Assembly (NCBI GenBank): GCA_006503535.1
Contig: QYRS01000007.1
Coordinates: 744,001-808,000 of the forward strand
From: Arthrinium phaeospermum
Taxonomy: Eukaryota; Ascomycota; Sordariomycetes; Amphisphaeriales; Apiosporaceae
Direction: 5' to 3'
Length of the DNA stretch: 64,000 nt
Part shown: piece after piece, positions 9,445 to 21,396 of the stretch
Layout: each line of letters starts with the position of its first letter
Numbering within the stretch: position 1 is the stretch's first letter
Made by a program: the position numbers and the translations under genes
Notes under the pieces: generated by a model
What the model was told of the DNA's origin: nothing
Seen by the model: only the letters and a program-made list of their open reading frames with translations
Databases searched by the model: none

Positions 9445-12400
9445 GGAAGGCGTGAGGGCCGTTTTCGTTATTTCCTTTCCTCTCGGTCAGTCTTAATGTA
9501 TCAATCAGCTCATGCGCCGGGCTCAGCATAGTAATTTGTTATTATTCGCGGTGTATTGAACTACGTGTATCCACCACATCTTGCATCTATTGGCATCGTC
9601 AAACTCCGTATGTGTTTTGATTCCGATTCCGAATGGACGATATCACCTCTCCTAGAATTATACCTGACTCAACCAGCCACATACTCGTATGATTGCAACA
9701 CTTCCGACTTCCTCTACTTTGGATCCTAAGGGGGGTTTTATCAGAAGACTAATCGGCACACTAGACAAGGTACATCCACTGCGCTATTTGGATACAGGCC
9801 GCGTGTGGTTCAAGTCGTGTAGAACTTGAGGTAGTTGCTTCTCTTATGCGGTCAACAAGTATGACGCCTCCACAATATCGTATACAATTCGTTTTTTTCT
9901 TTTGGCTTGGTATAATCTGATGGCTGTATGGTATAGAAAACATTCATACGCATTTCGGGGATATACTACGGGACATTACTCGAATGCCAGCATCGGACAA
10001 GTACAGTAAATGCTACATAGCGCTACCTAGGCCCTTGGGTGGTGGAGGCGTGGCAACAAGGAATGATGCCTTCGAATTCCACTTGCCTAAGCTCTTGGCT
10101 CTTGGCTCCTGGAGGACGGGCGCGAGTGGGTGCTGTGAGGATGGCATATTCTCTACCAATATGCATGGGATTGTTTCGCTGATGGGATTGTCAAGTTGCA
10201 TCTGTCCTCTTCGGCGCCCCCAGAGTTTCTCCGGCCTGGGCCAATCGATGGCGTGGGGAACGAGTAAGAAGAAATTTCTCTAGCTGACGAGATACGTCAG
10301 AGCCTGGTGGTAGTAGTGTCTTAGTGTAGGTAAGGTCTTACAGACTCGAGCGAGCGAAACAAAAAGCACAAACTGGTTTTGGTTGCTCAAAGGATGTAGT
10401 CATCTACGCAATCACCGTAAGACGCTCTCATCAGGGGACCGACACGGCTGCTAGCTTGCAGATGATGTCACCGATAGCGACCCTTACAACATGAGTAAGG
10501 TAAACGAGGGGGGCAAACGAACGGGGGACCAAGCTCGGTGGACACGGGCCAGAGAGCGCCGCCGTCTCTTTTGCTCCAGACTGCCAGAGAGTCCAGATCC
10601 TCGCTTGTTGCCTGTCATTCCAGCATAAAGGCCTAGCAACCTGGCCAGGAGAAGCGCCATTGGCCAGGAACCCTCCAAAAAATCTCACAAAGACACGCGA
10701 CCAACCGTCGACTTGGTGATACCGGGTCGTTGCCCGCCATACATATGTACATAGCTGCAGCCTTCCAGCATCGTAGTATGGTACTGTAGCCAATATGTAC
10801 GAGGACTGTGCTATTAATAAAAAGAAAGGACCCCCCGGCAGCGCGCTTCAACGGAAAGAAAATTTTCAGACAAAGGCGACTGGAGGAATGATAACGAACC
10901 AAAACAAATCATATGGGACTCGGGATGTGCCAATGTGCCCACCACCCATCCATGAGCCCACAGCTTTCACGATCGATCCACTTCCGCTCGAGGTCTCCGA
11001 GCGCAGTAGTAGCAGAAGACGAGAGGCTAGATAGGATAGGGACTATAAATGTACAGAATACTGTAGAGTGAATGAGTTCCGATCAGCCTAGTGGGAACGG
11101 AGGGAGCAGGGAGCGAGATGCCTTGGTGCAGCGTAGGAGACTCATGGCCCCTATGGTGTCGATTCTAGATTACCCTCTGACAGGCTTCCCATCACGTCTT
11201 CCTCTGACACATAGCCCGAGCCCCTTGCGGTCGTTTGATTGGCCGATTGTCCCCATGGCCACCTAGTGGAATACAGAATGGTTGTCTCATGGTGAGCCAG
11301 TCTTCTTTTTTTTTGTTGAAATCCGGTGGGCAGCCAACGTGTCATAGGGCAGAGTATACCCATGATTCATGTCTGTGCTTCTCTCATTCTCTCTGAGTCT
11401 CTCACAAGGCTTGCTACAACTTGGCTCTTCGGGCCATATCGAAGAGGCCGTGTATGAGTATCCGAATGGTTCTCCTAGACGCGTACATACAAGAGGCAAT
11501 CTAACCCGATGCAAGGTAGGTATGTAGCTTGACGGATGTATCCAACGCCTGATGGCATGTGGGCATGGAGGCGGTTAGGTACCCGTCAGGACCTGAAAGC
11601 AGCGGTTGTATAGGCAAGTACCAACCTCGGTAATCTTTGCGATAGCAGATTGATTACCCACCTGTTATGTACGCATATCTCTTATCCAGCAGTATATATT
11701 AGGTATCAATTATACAAATCGAATGCATTCCGATCCATTTGAGCCATTTGGGCGTATGGCGAGTGGACGGGCCAAAGTCGAGATGCGCCGTTAGGTGCCG
11801 GATGCGAGTACATGGGCAGTACCTGGCCAGCTACTGGATGCATGTAATGAGATGAACCGTATGTAGAAAAGGGTCAGAGCACACCTTGCACCGCCTACAG
11901 CAGAAAGAAAGAGGCGAGCAGGCGAAGGACCGGGCGAGTTGCGTGAGTGGGAGAGCGAGCGAGAGGGAGAGATGGAGTGGGAGGGAGGATTGTACCCCGC
12001 CTTCCCAAGGAGCAGCCGGCGAGTGAGAGGTGCGTGCTGGCGTGCTGGCCTGCCTGGCTGACTGGGCCTTTCTTTGCTGGGTGTGTCCCTCTTTGCGGCC
12101 AGTTGCCAGGAAATACATCGATACCCGTCCCAAAATCCCATTGGGTTTTCTCAATTGGCACCGCAACGCACCACCCTTTGCTCACTGTCTGCATCACTGT
12201 GGTTAATAAGTTACCTTAACCTTAGTCCTCTGGCCCAAAACAACACCAAGCCATATCACACTTTGGTAGTGTGAAAAAATTCAATCCTTCTTCCGACGAC
12301 GGGCTTCCTCTTTCCCCCCCAGCTGCAACCTTCTTTCCCTATTTTGACATCACCTCTGTTGCCAGCTACCATATTTCCTGTCGCCGATTCCTCCATCCCA

Positions 12401-12468
12401 CTACAACCATCATCCCCGCCAAAACCACACGCCCGTAGCCTACCGCTGCGGTAGAAAGTCCTTCCAAC
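9445..12468. other. Intergenic, 3 kb
   Basis: This lies between the Axl2-like stop and the PP2C start, both on the plus strand. It contains only short overlapping frames. The last several hundred bases are probably PP2C promoter and leader, with a pyrimidine-rich stretch near 12280-12460. An AGGTAGGTATGTAG run lies near 11514. No gene or RNA fold was recognised. Confidence 0.45.
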
Positions 12469-14470
12469 ATGGGTCAAACACTCTCTGAACCCATCGTCGA
12501 CAAGGTAAGCCTCACACCAGCTACCTGTCTCATGAGCACACTCGCCGCCGCTTCTTGGCCGCGTCTGCCCCTCGCCGCGCAACCCCGTGCTTTCCATTCT
12601 CCACACTTGTGTATCTCTGTCCTCAACCCCTCTGCCAAAAGCTCTCTGGCAATGGGAGCGCAAATCCTCGGATCACGTCGCATACCGGCCATGGGGAGCG
12701 AACAATTCCCGAACCGTAGCCAGATCACTCCCACCCATACTGTCAACTGAGGGGGTGGCTGGATTTCTCACACTGGACACGGACCGCTGACAAATGATGT
12801 AATACTTTAGGAGTCACAAAAAGGCGAAGATGCCCGCATGCTCTACGGTGTATCGGCGATGCAAGGGTGGCGCATTAGCATGGAAGACGCCCATTGCAGC
12901 GTCCTCAACCTGATCAAGCCCGATTCCGAGGAAGCGAAACAACACTCGTCCCAATTATCCTTCTTCGGCGTCTTTGACGGCCACGGCGGAGACAAGGTCG
13001 CGCAATTCGCTGGACAACACATGTACGACATTCTCCTGAAGCAGGACACGTTTAAGGCCGGCAACTACGAGCAGGCTCTTAAGGACTGCTTCCTTGCGAC
13101 CGACCGCGCCATCCTCAGCGGTATGCACTGCAAAAACACCACTTGATGAGATTATATGGGCAGGATGGAGAAGCTGACCAATCAAACCTTGTGCAGATCC
13201 TAAGTACGAAGAGGAGGTTTCTGGCTGTACCGCTTGTGTCGGTCTGATCACTGACGACAAGATCTACATTGTGCGTTGCCCTGTGCCAAGGCCTGCTTGT
13301 TGATGTACACTCACTGACTCATGGTCAGGCAAATGCTGGCGATTCTCGGAGTGTTCTGGGAGTTAAGGGTCGGGCCAAGCCACTGTCCTTCGACCACAAG
13401 CCGCAAAATGAAGGTTTGTGCTACGTCCCGTCGGCAATGGTGGCTCTGGCTTCAAGTTACTGACACACGACTCGGTCGGATAGGCGAGAAGGCACGTATC
13501 ACCGCCGCCGGTGGCTTTGTCGACTTCGGCCGCGTCAACGGCAACCTTGCTCTGTCCCGTGCCATCGGAGACTTCGAATTCAAGAAGAGCGCCGAGCTCG
13601 CCCCCGAGCAACAGATTGTCACTGCCTATCCCGATGTGGTTGTCCACGATCTGAGCGACGATGACGAGTTTTTGGTCCTTGCTTGTGATGGTATCCACAC
13701 CTCCCTCTCCCAAGAATCTCTGGACATCAACTGACGCTGAATGCAGGTATTTGGGATTGCCAGTCTTCTCAGGCTGTTGTGGAGTTTGTCCGACGAGGTG
13801 TTGCGGCGAAACAGGATCTGGAGAAGATCTGCGAAAACATGATGGACAACTGCCTCGCATCGAATTCCGAGACCGGCGGTGTCGGTTGCGACAACATGAC
13901 CATGATGGTCATCGGCTTCTTACGCGGCAAGAGCAAGGACACCTGGTACGAGGAGGTCAGCGGTCGCGTAGCCAAGGGCGACGGCCCCTGCGCGCCGCCG
14001 GAGTATGGTATGCCATCTTGAACGACTCCTGGGCTGAATTTACTGCTGGACCAAAACCACTGACACGTGCCGACTCAGCCGAATTCCGAGGACCTGGCGT
14101 TCACCATAGTTTCGATGATAGCGACAGCGGTTATGATGTTGAGACGGGTCAGAAGTCAAGAAGCTTCGGTATTGGTGGGTACAAAGGTCGTATAATTTTT
14201 CTTGGCGATGGCACTGAGGTCTTGACAGACTCAGACGACGCCGAGATGTTCGACAACGTCGACGAGGACAAGGACCTCGCCAGCCAAGTGTCCAAGTCCA
14301 ACTCCGGAGAGGGCGAGGACGCCAGCGAACCCGCAAGCGAGAAGAAGTCGGGCGAGTCTACCGAGACCAAGACGGAGCCTGCTACGAAAGATACCCCTGC
14401 GACCGAGACGAAGACGGACAAGAAGGAGGAGGATGCCAAGCCAGAGACGAGCGTCACGACCAAGGATTGA
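12469..14470 (+). CDS. PTC2: PP2C-family serine/threonine phosphatase (Ptc2/Ptc3 type)
   Basis: Seven exons: 12469-12504, 12811-13120, 13197-13270, 13329-13413, 13484-13690, 13747-14007 and 14079-14470, giving 454 aa. It starts MGQTLSEP, whose Gly2 suits N-myristoylation as in many Ptc2-like enzymes. All PP2C metal-binding motifs are intact: RISMEDAH (Asp38), FDGHGGD (Asp68), [48 protein letters not shown] and GCDNMT. It dephosphorylates Ser/Thr with Mg2+ or Mn2+. Yeast Ptc2/3 act on Hog1, Rad53 and Cdc28. The last 120 residues are an acidic, Glu/Lys/Ser/Thr-rich disordered tail common in fungal orthologues. Intron 1 (306 bases) is much longer than the others (56-76) and could hold regulatory signals. 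Confidence 0.95.
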
Positions 14471-15389
14471 GTACCGCACTTGGGATATTTCTAACACGTC
14501 TAAAGATGGTATACGCGACACTGGATTGGAGAAGCCTTTGGTAACCGAAACTCATTACATGACATTTCACGCGCAATGTTCTGGGTGGGGGGGATAGACC
14601 GTGTGAATTAGCAGGGGAACTGAATGGTGAAGCTTGTTCTGGCCAGCAGCATCTGGAGATGTCACCTAGAGGTAGCACGTGGAAAGGGGGTCTGGTGGTT
14701 GACGAAACAGTACTGCCCTCTCCTATCTCATTTCAGAGGAGGCCGTGGGCATAGGCGAGAGACATAGGGCGAGATGATACCACTATTGCCATTGTTATGC
14801 GGTTTAGGACTTCCGATAGCGTAGAGCTGGTAGAGGCTGCTGCAGTTTCCTCGGAACCCCAGGTCGGGCAACTAGCTAAAAGCCAAGACAGCAACAGTGA
14901 TGGAACTTGATGTTTGGATTTCGTCCAGGCTCTCGGGCGGAGACGCCGTACGGTGTTTTCACCGGGGGACAGGAACACGATTTGGTGGATTCTGAGGCGT
15001 TTTCCTACGACAACCATATTTGACAGCGATGTATTAATGCGAGTATGGAGCATTCCGACCGAGATCGTTGCCGCCTTGACTTCCAGTGCCATGGACGATA
15101 TAAATACACAGAGGTAGTACATCGTCAAGGGTTCAATGTTAAAAGCTGAGGTTCCGTCTCCCCCGGTCGTGAGCTCCGATGACAACGCGGGACTGATAAG
15201 GTGGACCCGCTCCACGATAAGATGTCCCTAAAATTCTACATGCTGCTGGACACTCGATGCGACGGGGGGTAGACCAAGGCTGGGTCTCCCAGCTAGATAT
15301 CAACTCGGTCCAATTCGAATTACGCATCCCTCTCCGCCCTACACTTGGGCTCTCTTTGCCTACCATAGATAATGCTAAATTTATAGCTC
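14471..15389. other. Intergenic between PP2C and the PPR-like gene
   Basis: Holds the PP2C 3' end and the promoter of the next plus-strand gene. A minus-strand open stretch of 160 codons (14733-15215) lacks an ATG start and resembles nothing, so it is not called. Confidence 0.5.
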
Positions 15390-17699
15390 ATGTCCCTGGG
15401 AGTCAAATCAGTATGGAGAGCTCCCATATGCACGATGCGTGTCCAAGGGCTCTCCTTGATTCCCAGGGAGATCCATCCACGCCGTCCGCTGCTGCTGCTG
15501 CTGCCACATATCGCTAGCACCCGACCATATACCTCCAACAACACATCCAATGCCCCTCTCGCTCGCCATGGCAGCCGGCCAGCCGATACTACCGGCGTGT
15601 TGCCCGCATCGGACCAGCCTGCAGACGCCTCGATCTCAGAGCGCACCATCGTCGGGCCCTCGCCTTCTGCGTACCGACGAGCAAAGCTCCGCCGAGTGAT
15701 TAAACGAATGTCGGACTTCAGAGAGAAGACGGGCTCCCCGCCCAGCAACCAAGCCCTGGTTTCCCCGGCAATGCGATACCCCGCCAGGCACGAAACGCTG
15801 CGGAGTGCCAGGAAACATCGCATCAGCGCCGATCGCCAAGAACTGTTCGACTTTTGGCGGGCGGAGAAGGAACAGCCGCCCACGAACTGGCAGAGCATCC
15901 TGGGTCTCCTGATCAAGTACACGCCTCAGTTCGGCAGGCTCTTCGACTTCAAGGTGGTGGTGGGGAAGGCGGTCGCCCAGAAGGTCTTGGAGATACTCAC
16001 GGGGTCGACCGCGGCCTCGGCATCCATTACGCAGAGGAGGTCTGGCTGTATCGTCCGCACCGAACATGTCGACCACGAGACGGAAGTGGTGACGCTGTCC
16101 CTCTCGGGCGCCGAGCACCCCGTGCGAAAAGCCCTGTCGGATATCCTCAGGGCGGTAGGCAGCGTGACGGCCGTGAGAGTGATGGATCCCGATTCCAAGG
16201 AAATTCTGTTGGATCTCTGGGCGCAGAAGAACAACGAGCCTCTGTCGATCAAAATGCTGGGCGAAACAGAGGGAGCCCAGAGTGCCAACTCGCTCACAGT
16301 GCAGAAGGGAGTTGCCTACGAGCGGCGCCTTCCAGCGTTCCGCTATTATACGCTCGACCACCACGCAAACAAGATCAAGCGTCCCGCCCAGTGGACAGCA
16401 CAAAACTTAGAGGCCTATATAGCGGCGTTGGTTCACGGTGTGGTGCCTAGCCATCGGGTCGGTGCGATATACGGAACAGAGCGAGGCACCCCTAAACACA
16501 AAGAGACTGTAGCCGCGATTTTGGTTGAGCTTTTCCAATCAGAAGAAACTCAATCGATCATATCGACCAATGCTCTACACCTCGCCCTCGCATTTATGCA
16601 AGAGGGCGGTCTCTCTCTTCGCTCAGAAGCGCGCACCATCTTCAACCAAGCCGAGATTCGCAAGGTCCCAATGGACACGCAGACTTGCAATTTGTTCCTC
16701 AAGGGCTGCGCAACAGCGGGAGATCTCGACGGATTCAGTTCTACGGTGAAGCTTATGTTGCGGAAAGGATACCACCCCGACAGCAGAACATGGGTAGAAT
16801 TACTGCATCTCGTTCAGGATGTTCAGGCAAAACAAGCCATTGTGGCCAAAATGGAAAGGAAAGGCCTCGCCCGAATCCAGTCTACGCTGGTCCAAGTCGG
16901 TAGCCACATGGCCCCCTTCAAGCTCCAGTCATATTTTCGAAAATTGTCGGGAATGGAACAGTTCATTCTGGACCAAGATCAAGCCCACGGCCAGGAATGG
17001 TTAACTACGACCACGCTCAACCGTTTGCTCGATGTCCTGGGAAGAAATAGTAGGCTGGATCTTTGCAACGATCTGTTGGGCTACGCCGCGGCCTCGGGGC
17101 GGGTCAGGCCAGATAGTGTTACGTTGAATACAATGATAACACACGGTCGGAATCTCCGAGACCATATATCCACGATTCGGTCAATGCGAGAGCGATGGGC
17201 CACAGTACTTCCGGACGAGGTCACATTCAAGCTCCTCTTCCAAATAGCCTGGCAGAATCGCGGGCCCAACCAGCTTCGTGTAATTTGGCGTTATGCCTCA
17301 TTTGCAAACCTGACCAGCCCCCATTTGCGAAGCAAATTCGATCTTTTGTTGAGGGAGAGCCACAACCTGGCTGGCCGCCGGGCACTCCTCAAGACATGGG
17401 AAGACGTCATATTCGGCCAGGACGAGCTCCGGACCCTGCGGCGAAGGCATGGCGACCACCTGAGCAGCGCCAGGATTGCCAAGTCCTATGGAGCCCAGAC
17501 CTTGCTGTACGAGCCGTCTGCAGATTTCGCTTCAAAGCTGTTGGCGGCTTACGAGATGGATCGGGCCGTACACGCGGCGCTGAAGGCAGGCGATATTATG
17601 ACCCCCTCGGCCCGGAGCAGCTTCGTGGTGGACATACCCCTGAGGCCGCGAGTCTACCAAAGCAAAATCTTACGCTTGCCTGCCCCTCCGGGTGCATGA
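15390..17699 (+). CDS. Mitochondrial PPR-like protein
   Basis: Intronless, 769 aa. The first 50 residues are rich in Arg, Leu, Ser and Thr without acidic residues (PREIHPRRPLLLLLPHIAST), as in a mitochondrial presequence; an internal ATG at MRVQGLS could also start it. The body is alpha-helical. Stretches near 432-473 (TCNLFLKGCATAGDLDGFSS, then MLRKGYHPDSRTWVELLH) and 576-625 (TLNTMITHGRNLRDHISTIR, then MRERWATVLPDEVTFKLLFQ) match the helix-turn-helix pattern of pentatricopeptide repeats. PPR proteins bind organellar RNA for maturation or translation, and fungal members often serve one mitochondrial transcript. The exact target cannot be read from sequence. Repeat spacing is degenerate, so the number of repeats is uncertain. 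It may correspond to one of the fast-evolving fungal mitochondrial translation activators. Confidence 0.75.
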   Translation: MSLGVKSVWRAPICTMRVQGLSLIPREIHPRRPLLLLLPHIASTRPYTSNNTSNAPLARHGSRPADTTGVLPASDQPADASISERTIVGPSPSAYRRAKLRRVIKRMSDFREKTGSPPSNQALVSPAMRYPARHETLRSARKHRISADRQELFDFWRAEKEQPPTNWQSILGLLIKYTPQFGRLFDFKVVVGKAVAQKVLEILTGSTAASASITQRRSGCIVRTEHVDHETEVVTLSLSGAEHPVRKALSDILRAVGSVTAVRVMDPDSKEILLDLWAQKNNEPLSIKMLGETEGAQSANSLTVQKGVAYERRLPAFRYYTLDHHANKIKRPAQWTAQNLEAYIAALVHGVVPSHRVGAIYGTERGTPKHKETVAAILVELFQSEETQSIISTNALHLALAFMQEGGLSLRSEARTIFNQAEIRKVPMDTQTCNLFLKGCATAGDLDGFSSTVKLMLRKGYHPDSRTWVELLHLVQDVQAKQAIVAKMERKGLARIQSTLVQVGSHMAPFKLQSYFRKLSGMEQFILDQDQAHGQEWLTTTTLNRLLDVLGRNSRLDLCNDLLGYAAASGRVRPDSVTLNTMITHGRNLRDHISTIRSMRERWATVLPDEVTFKLLFQIAWQNRGPNQLRVIWRYASFANLTSPHLRSKFDLLLRESHNLAGRRALLKTWEDVIFGQDELRTLRRRHGDHLSSARIAKSYGAQTLLYEPSADFASKLLAAYEMDRAVHAALKAGDIMTPSARSSFVVDIPLRPRVYQSKILRLPAPPGA

Positions 17700-19132
17700 T
17701 GATACGAGAGAACGAAATGGATGTGTTATAAAGTGTATTTATATGGCGGGTTGGTGGTGTGTATATAAGGCCTTGTACAGCAAACAGCTCAAGGCCCCCG
17801 GATAATCTCTCCTTGGGACTCAAAAACATAAACTGTACCATACCTTGGATAAACCAAAAACTCCTTGCCACTTTACCCCCGGGCCTTTTCGGCCGTGGGG
17901 GACTGTTCGTGGCTTGTACCATATTACTATAGAACTATAGAGAGAAATCTGCATACTGCATTCGAACAGAAGCCACCCATCACCACTACTACCAGCTCTC
18001 ATGACATGGGCGTCCTTTCTGTGTCACTTTTCGAGGGAGATCGATCACCTACCTCTCTGTTTGCTCTACTGTTGTTTCCGTCGACATACATCATCAGTGG
18101 AATGCGCTGCCATAAAGCCGGCAGCAAAGAGCACACATACTCCTACGAGAGCAGGCCCCCTTCGACAAAGAATACGTGTTTGCTCTCTCAACCCCCTCAT
18201 CCCCCCCCCCCTCTTTCTTGATTCCTCTTTGACCGCCACCTTAAGTTAAGAAAGAAACAAAAAACCTACTAAGCCAACGAAACAAACTACCGTTTGCATT
18301 CCAAGCCCCCTTTCCCCCTTTATCCCGATGATCGTGGCCCTCTCCCTACCTCCAAAGGGGCACACCCTATAAGTATCACCACCACCACCCTCCCTTCTCC
18401 CCTTCTCCTTCTCTTCTTCATACTTACTAATTCCAAGGACCTACCCCGATCAAGAGGGCATTCCGTGTAGGTCCCGCTGGCTCCAGACCACATGGCACAG
18501 CGTGGGAAGCTGGGCGAGCGCCGCGTCTCTCTTCCTTGCGGGGAGGGCGCGGGTGGTGTAATTTTTGATGGCTAAAACACAAATTATGTTTTGTACGAGT
18601 ATGCTGTCTTCTCTCCGTTTATGGAGGGGGGAAACGTGTACATGTACGGACAAAATCATACTTTTTCATCGTGGTTCTCCGCCTCGCGCGGGGACATGGA
18701 GAAGAAGTAGGAAATGCTATGGCACCTGATCAGACTAGCTCGGGCTCAATATCAGCTCGTTGTTCTACTTTGTGATATTCTTAAAAGCAGCTCAAGAATG
18801 CAGACCTCTCACTCGGTATAGCTACAAGTTGTTCCTCTCAGCCTCCACATGCCCAGCCTAAGAGTTTAGCTACAGTGTCATACCATGCACGTTCCACAAG
18901 ATTTGAGCCAAGATTGAGCAAGTTTCATCATTTCATTCATTCGTATTTCTTTATTTTGTCATTCATCATGCCTCTAGCATCATTCGTCTATGAGATTAGA
19001 CCCGGACGTCGTCTTTGGTATCCTCGGAAGATGACATGTCTACTACGCCGCCCGCCCATCGACTAGGATCAAATCCCCGTAGTTTATCGCCTAGTTTTTG
19101 TATGGCTCCCTTTCCCCATTGAGCTCTCCCGC
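17700..19132. other. Convergent intergenic region with pyrimidine tracts
   Basis: The PPR-like gene and cyclophilin 40 end towards each other here. The middle holds strong C/T-rich tracts: 11 consecutive C at 18201-18211 and a long CT tract near 18385-18420. No gene is supported. Confidence 0.5.
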
Positions 19133-20333
19133 TTAAGCGAAGAACTTCTTGTAAGCCGCCTTCTCCTTCTTCAACCGGTCCGCGGCCGCCTTCTTAACTG
19201 CGTCGAGTTCCTTGTTGATGGCGGCGTCGCCAGGAACGAGCTTCTTGGCCGCCTCGAGGGACTGGATGGCCGACTCCTCGTCCTTCATCTTGATCAGGGC
19301 GACGCCGCGGCGGTACAGAGCCTTGGCCTTCTCGGCGTCGGTGATGCCTGAGACGGCAAGCGCGGCCGAGGCAGCGTGCTCAGCATCGGACCAGGCCTCG
19401 AGCTTGATGTTCATCATGGCCGAGTTGCTGTTGAGGGTGAAGCGCAGGGAGTCCATCTTGGGCTTGGTGTCGGCGGGCGCGTCGTCCAGGTCGGGCTCCT
19501 CGTTCAGGTAGCGCAGGCCCTTCTGGTACTTGTCCAGGGCCAGGGTGCAGTCGCCACCCTTAAAGGCCTTGTTGCCGTACTCCTTGCAGTTGGCTGCAAT
19601 CTCGAGGATCTTAACGGCGTCCAACTTCTCGTCCATGTCCTCGGGGAAGTCCTCGTAAGCATCGCCCAGGGCGTCAGCAGCCTTGGAGTCCGCACCGACG
19701 GCCTCGGCGGCGGCGCCAGTCAGCTCACCACAGTCGCTGATAATGGCGTCCTGGATGGGCTTGTCGCCACCCTCTGTGCGTAGGTTCTCGACCTGGCGGA
19801 TGATGGACTTGCCGCTGCGGACCTCGCCGAAGACGACATGCTTGTTGTCGAGGTGGGGAGTGGCGACGGTGGTGACGAAGAACTGGGAGCCGTTGGTGCC
19901 TGCAAATTTCACACCCCCAAGGTTAGCTCTACTTCTCTTTTGCTCCATGATAGCCGGACAGGGAGGACCAATTGCACTTACCGGGACCAGCATTGGCCAT
20001 GCTCAGCAGGAAGGGACGATCGTGCTTCTTCTCAAAGTTCTCGTCATCGAACTTTTCGCCGTAGATGCTCTCGCCGCCGGTGCCGTTGCCCTCGGTGAAG
20101 TCTCCGCCCTGGATCATGAACTGCTTGATGACGCGGTGGAACATGCTGCCCTTGTAGTGGAGGGGCTTGCCGCTCTTGCCCAGGCCCTTCTCGCCGGTGC
20201 AGAGGGCGCGGAAGTTCTCGGCCGTCTTGGGCACGACATCGTTGTAGAGCTCAAAGGTGACGCGGCCGGCGGCCTTCTTGCCGATGGTTATGTCGAAGAA
20301 GACCTTGCTGCGCGTAGCCTTGTCGTCGGCCAT
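19133..20333 (-). CDS. CPR6: Cyclophilin 40, peptidyl-prolyl isomerase with TPR (Cpr6 type)
   Basis: Two exons, 20333-19982 and 19899-19133, giving 372 aa. Residues about 9-175 are a cyclophilin domain with the catalytic [15 protein letters not shown] (Arg67, Phe72, Gln75), [14 protein letters not shown] formed across the intron, and [12 protein letters not shown]. The latter has His where cyclophilin A has the cyclosporin-contact Trp, typical of Cyp40. Residues about 215-355 carry three TPR units: [40 protein letters not shown] and [20 protein letters not shown]. This is the layout of the Hsp90 co-chaperones Cpr6/Cpr7, where the TPR part binds the Hsp90 MEEVD end in the cytosol. An AGAAGCTTCT element 360 bases upstream is a possible heat-shock site. 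The stop follows AYKKFFA; full family length. Confidence 0.95.
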
Positions 20334-21396
20334 GGTGTCCAAGAGTGAGCGTCTAGGTAGGTGCGGTAGGGAGTGAGTGTGCTTCGTGGGGTGGGTTGGT
20401 GAGGCGGCTGAGAGAAGAAGATTGGATGCAGTCAAGCAAACCAAGAGGTGCGAAGAGAGAGAGAAAGAATATCACTTCGGAGGGGTATCTAAAAGAGGAA
20501 GAAGGATTTCCCAGGACTGATCGAAGATGTGCAGGCCAATTGCAATTGTACGTTTCAAGCAGTCTACAACCAAGCAAATAATCAGTCTCCAGATCAACAA
20601 TCCAGCAAACAATGGATCAGGCTGGCCCGACTTTTAATAGCAGCCTCCCATTTTGCGTGCGCATTCGAATTCCGGCGAAGGCTGCTGAAGCCGCATAGAA
20701 GCTTCTAGGGGACCCCGCCTTCCAGCTATCCAGGAATGGAGAGGGAAGCGAGGGGTAACCCGGCCAGCTACCAAATGTTCTGTTTTTGTCACTGCAGGCT
20801 GCAGGTGTGTCCTAGGTGCCACTAATGGTCCCCCACTGCCCCCAAACCCACCTCAGCAACCCGAGCTGCAGGTGCATTCTGGATGAACATTTAGGAAGGA
20901 TACGGTATGTCAAAGACCACAAGTTCAAGATAGAATCATAAGTTAAATAGTATAGACATAGCAAGGGTATTGTATTTCCAACACTTGTATGATGCTCTAA
21001 CGCTCACACACGCATAACCATCCGGTAAGTAGTAGTAGTAGTATAATAACATCACCAACTCCATTCCTTTCGTCGCTTTCTTCGTACACAAAAAAGGTAC
21101 CCGTGTATAGTGTGAAGCAGTGCTACATGGCTGCATGACTTATCATCGTCAGAGATATCCATAATACCAGAATAATCCCCGTCGTTTTTCTTGCTCTTCT
21201 TGTTCCTCCTCCTCTGCTTCTACCCTGCTGACGGCCGGGGCGTTGTTGTTTCCCCAGCTCCCCCATCGCCCGCCAGCATGGGCTGTGGCCGTAGACCTCT
21301 CCGTTTCTGGAGCACATTCCTGTCTCCCACTCGGCCTACTTTAGGACCAGACGACGCCTCGTAGCGACTGGAGCCGCCCGGTACCTCGAGACACAA
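20334..21396. other. Intergenic, CPR6 promoter and BUD2 3' region
   Basis: Apart from the possible heat-shock element, nothing stands out. Pyrimidine/purine bias near 20440-20500 fits a CPR6 leader. A short AGT repeat lies near 21030. No gene is supported. Confidence 0.5.
20697..20706. promoter_or_regulatory. Possible heat-shock element upstream of cyclophilin 40
   Basis: AGAAGCTTCT is a perfect palindrome of two nGAAn units in opposite orientation, about 364 bases before the CPR6 start. Two more GAA triplets, spaced 10 bases apart, lie just upstream (677-689 of the same kilobase). Heat-shock factor normally prefers three or more phased units, so this is a minimal site. It is supported mainly by the fact that Cyp40 genes are stress-inducible elsewhere. 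Confidence 0.3.

Noticed and set aside
1466..15053. ATGGAGCATTC found near 1468, 4173 and 15043
   Set aside because: A few triple matches of 11 bases are expected by chance in 64 kb, and flanks do not match.
14733..15215. 160-codon minus-strand frame
   Set aside because: Starts at GTG, resembles no protein and overlaps the promoter of the PPR-like gene.
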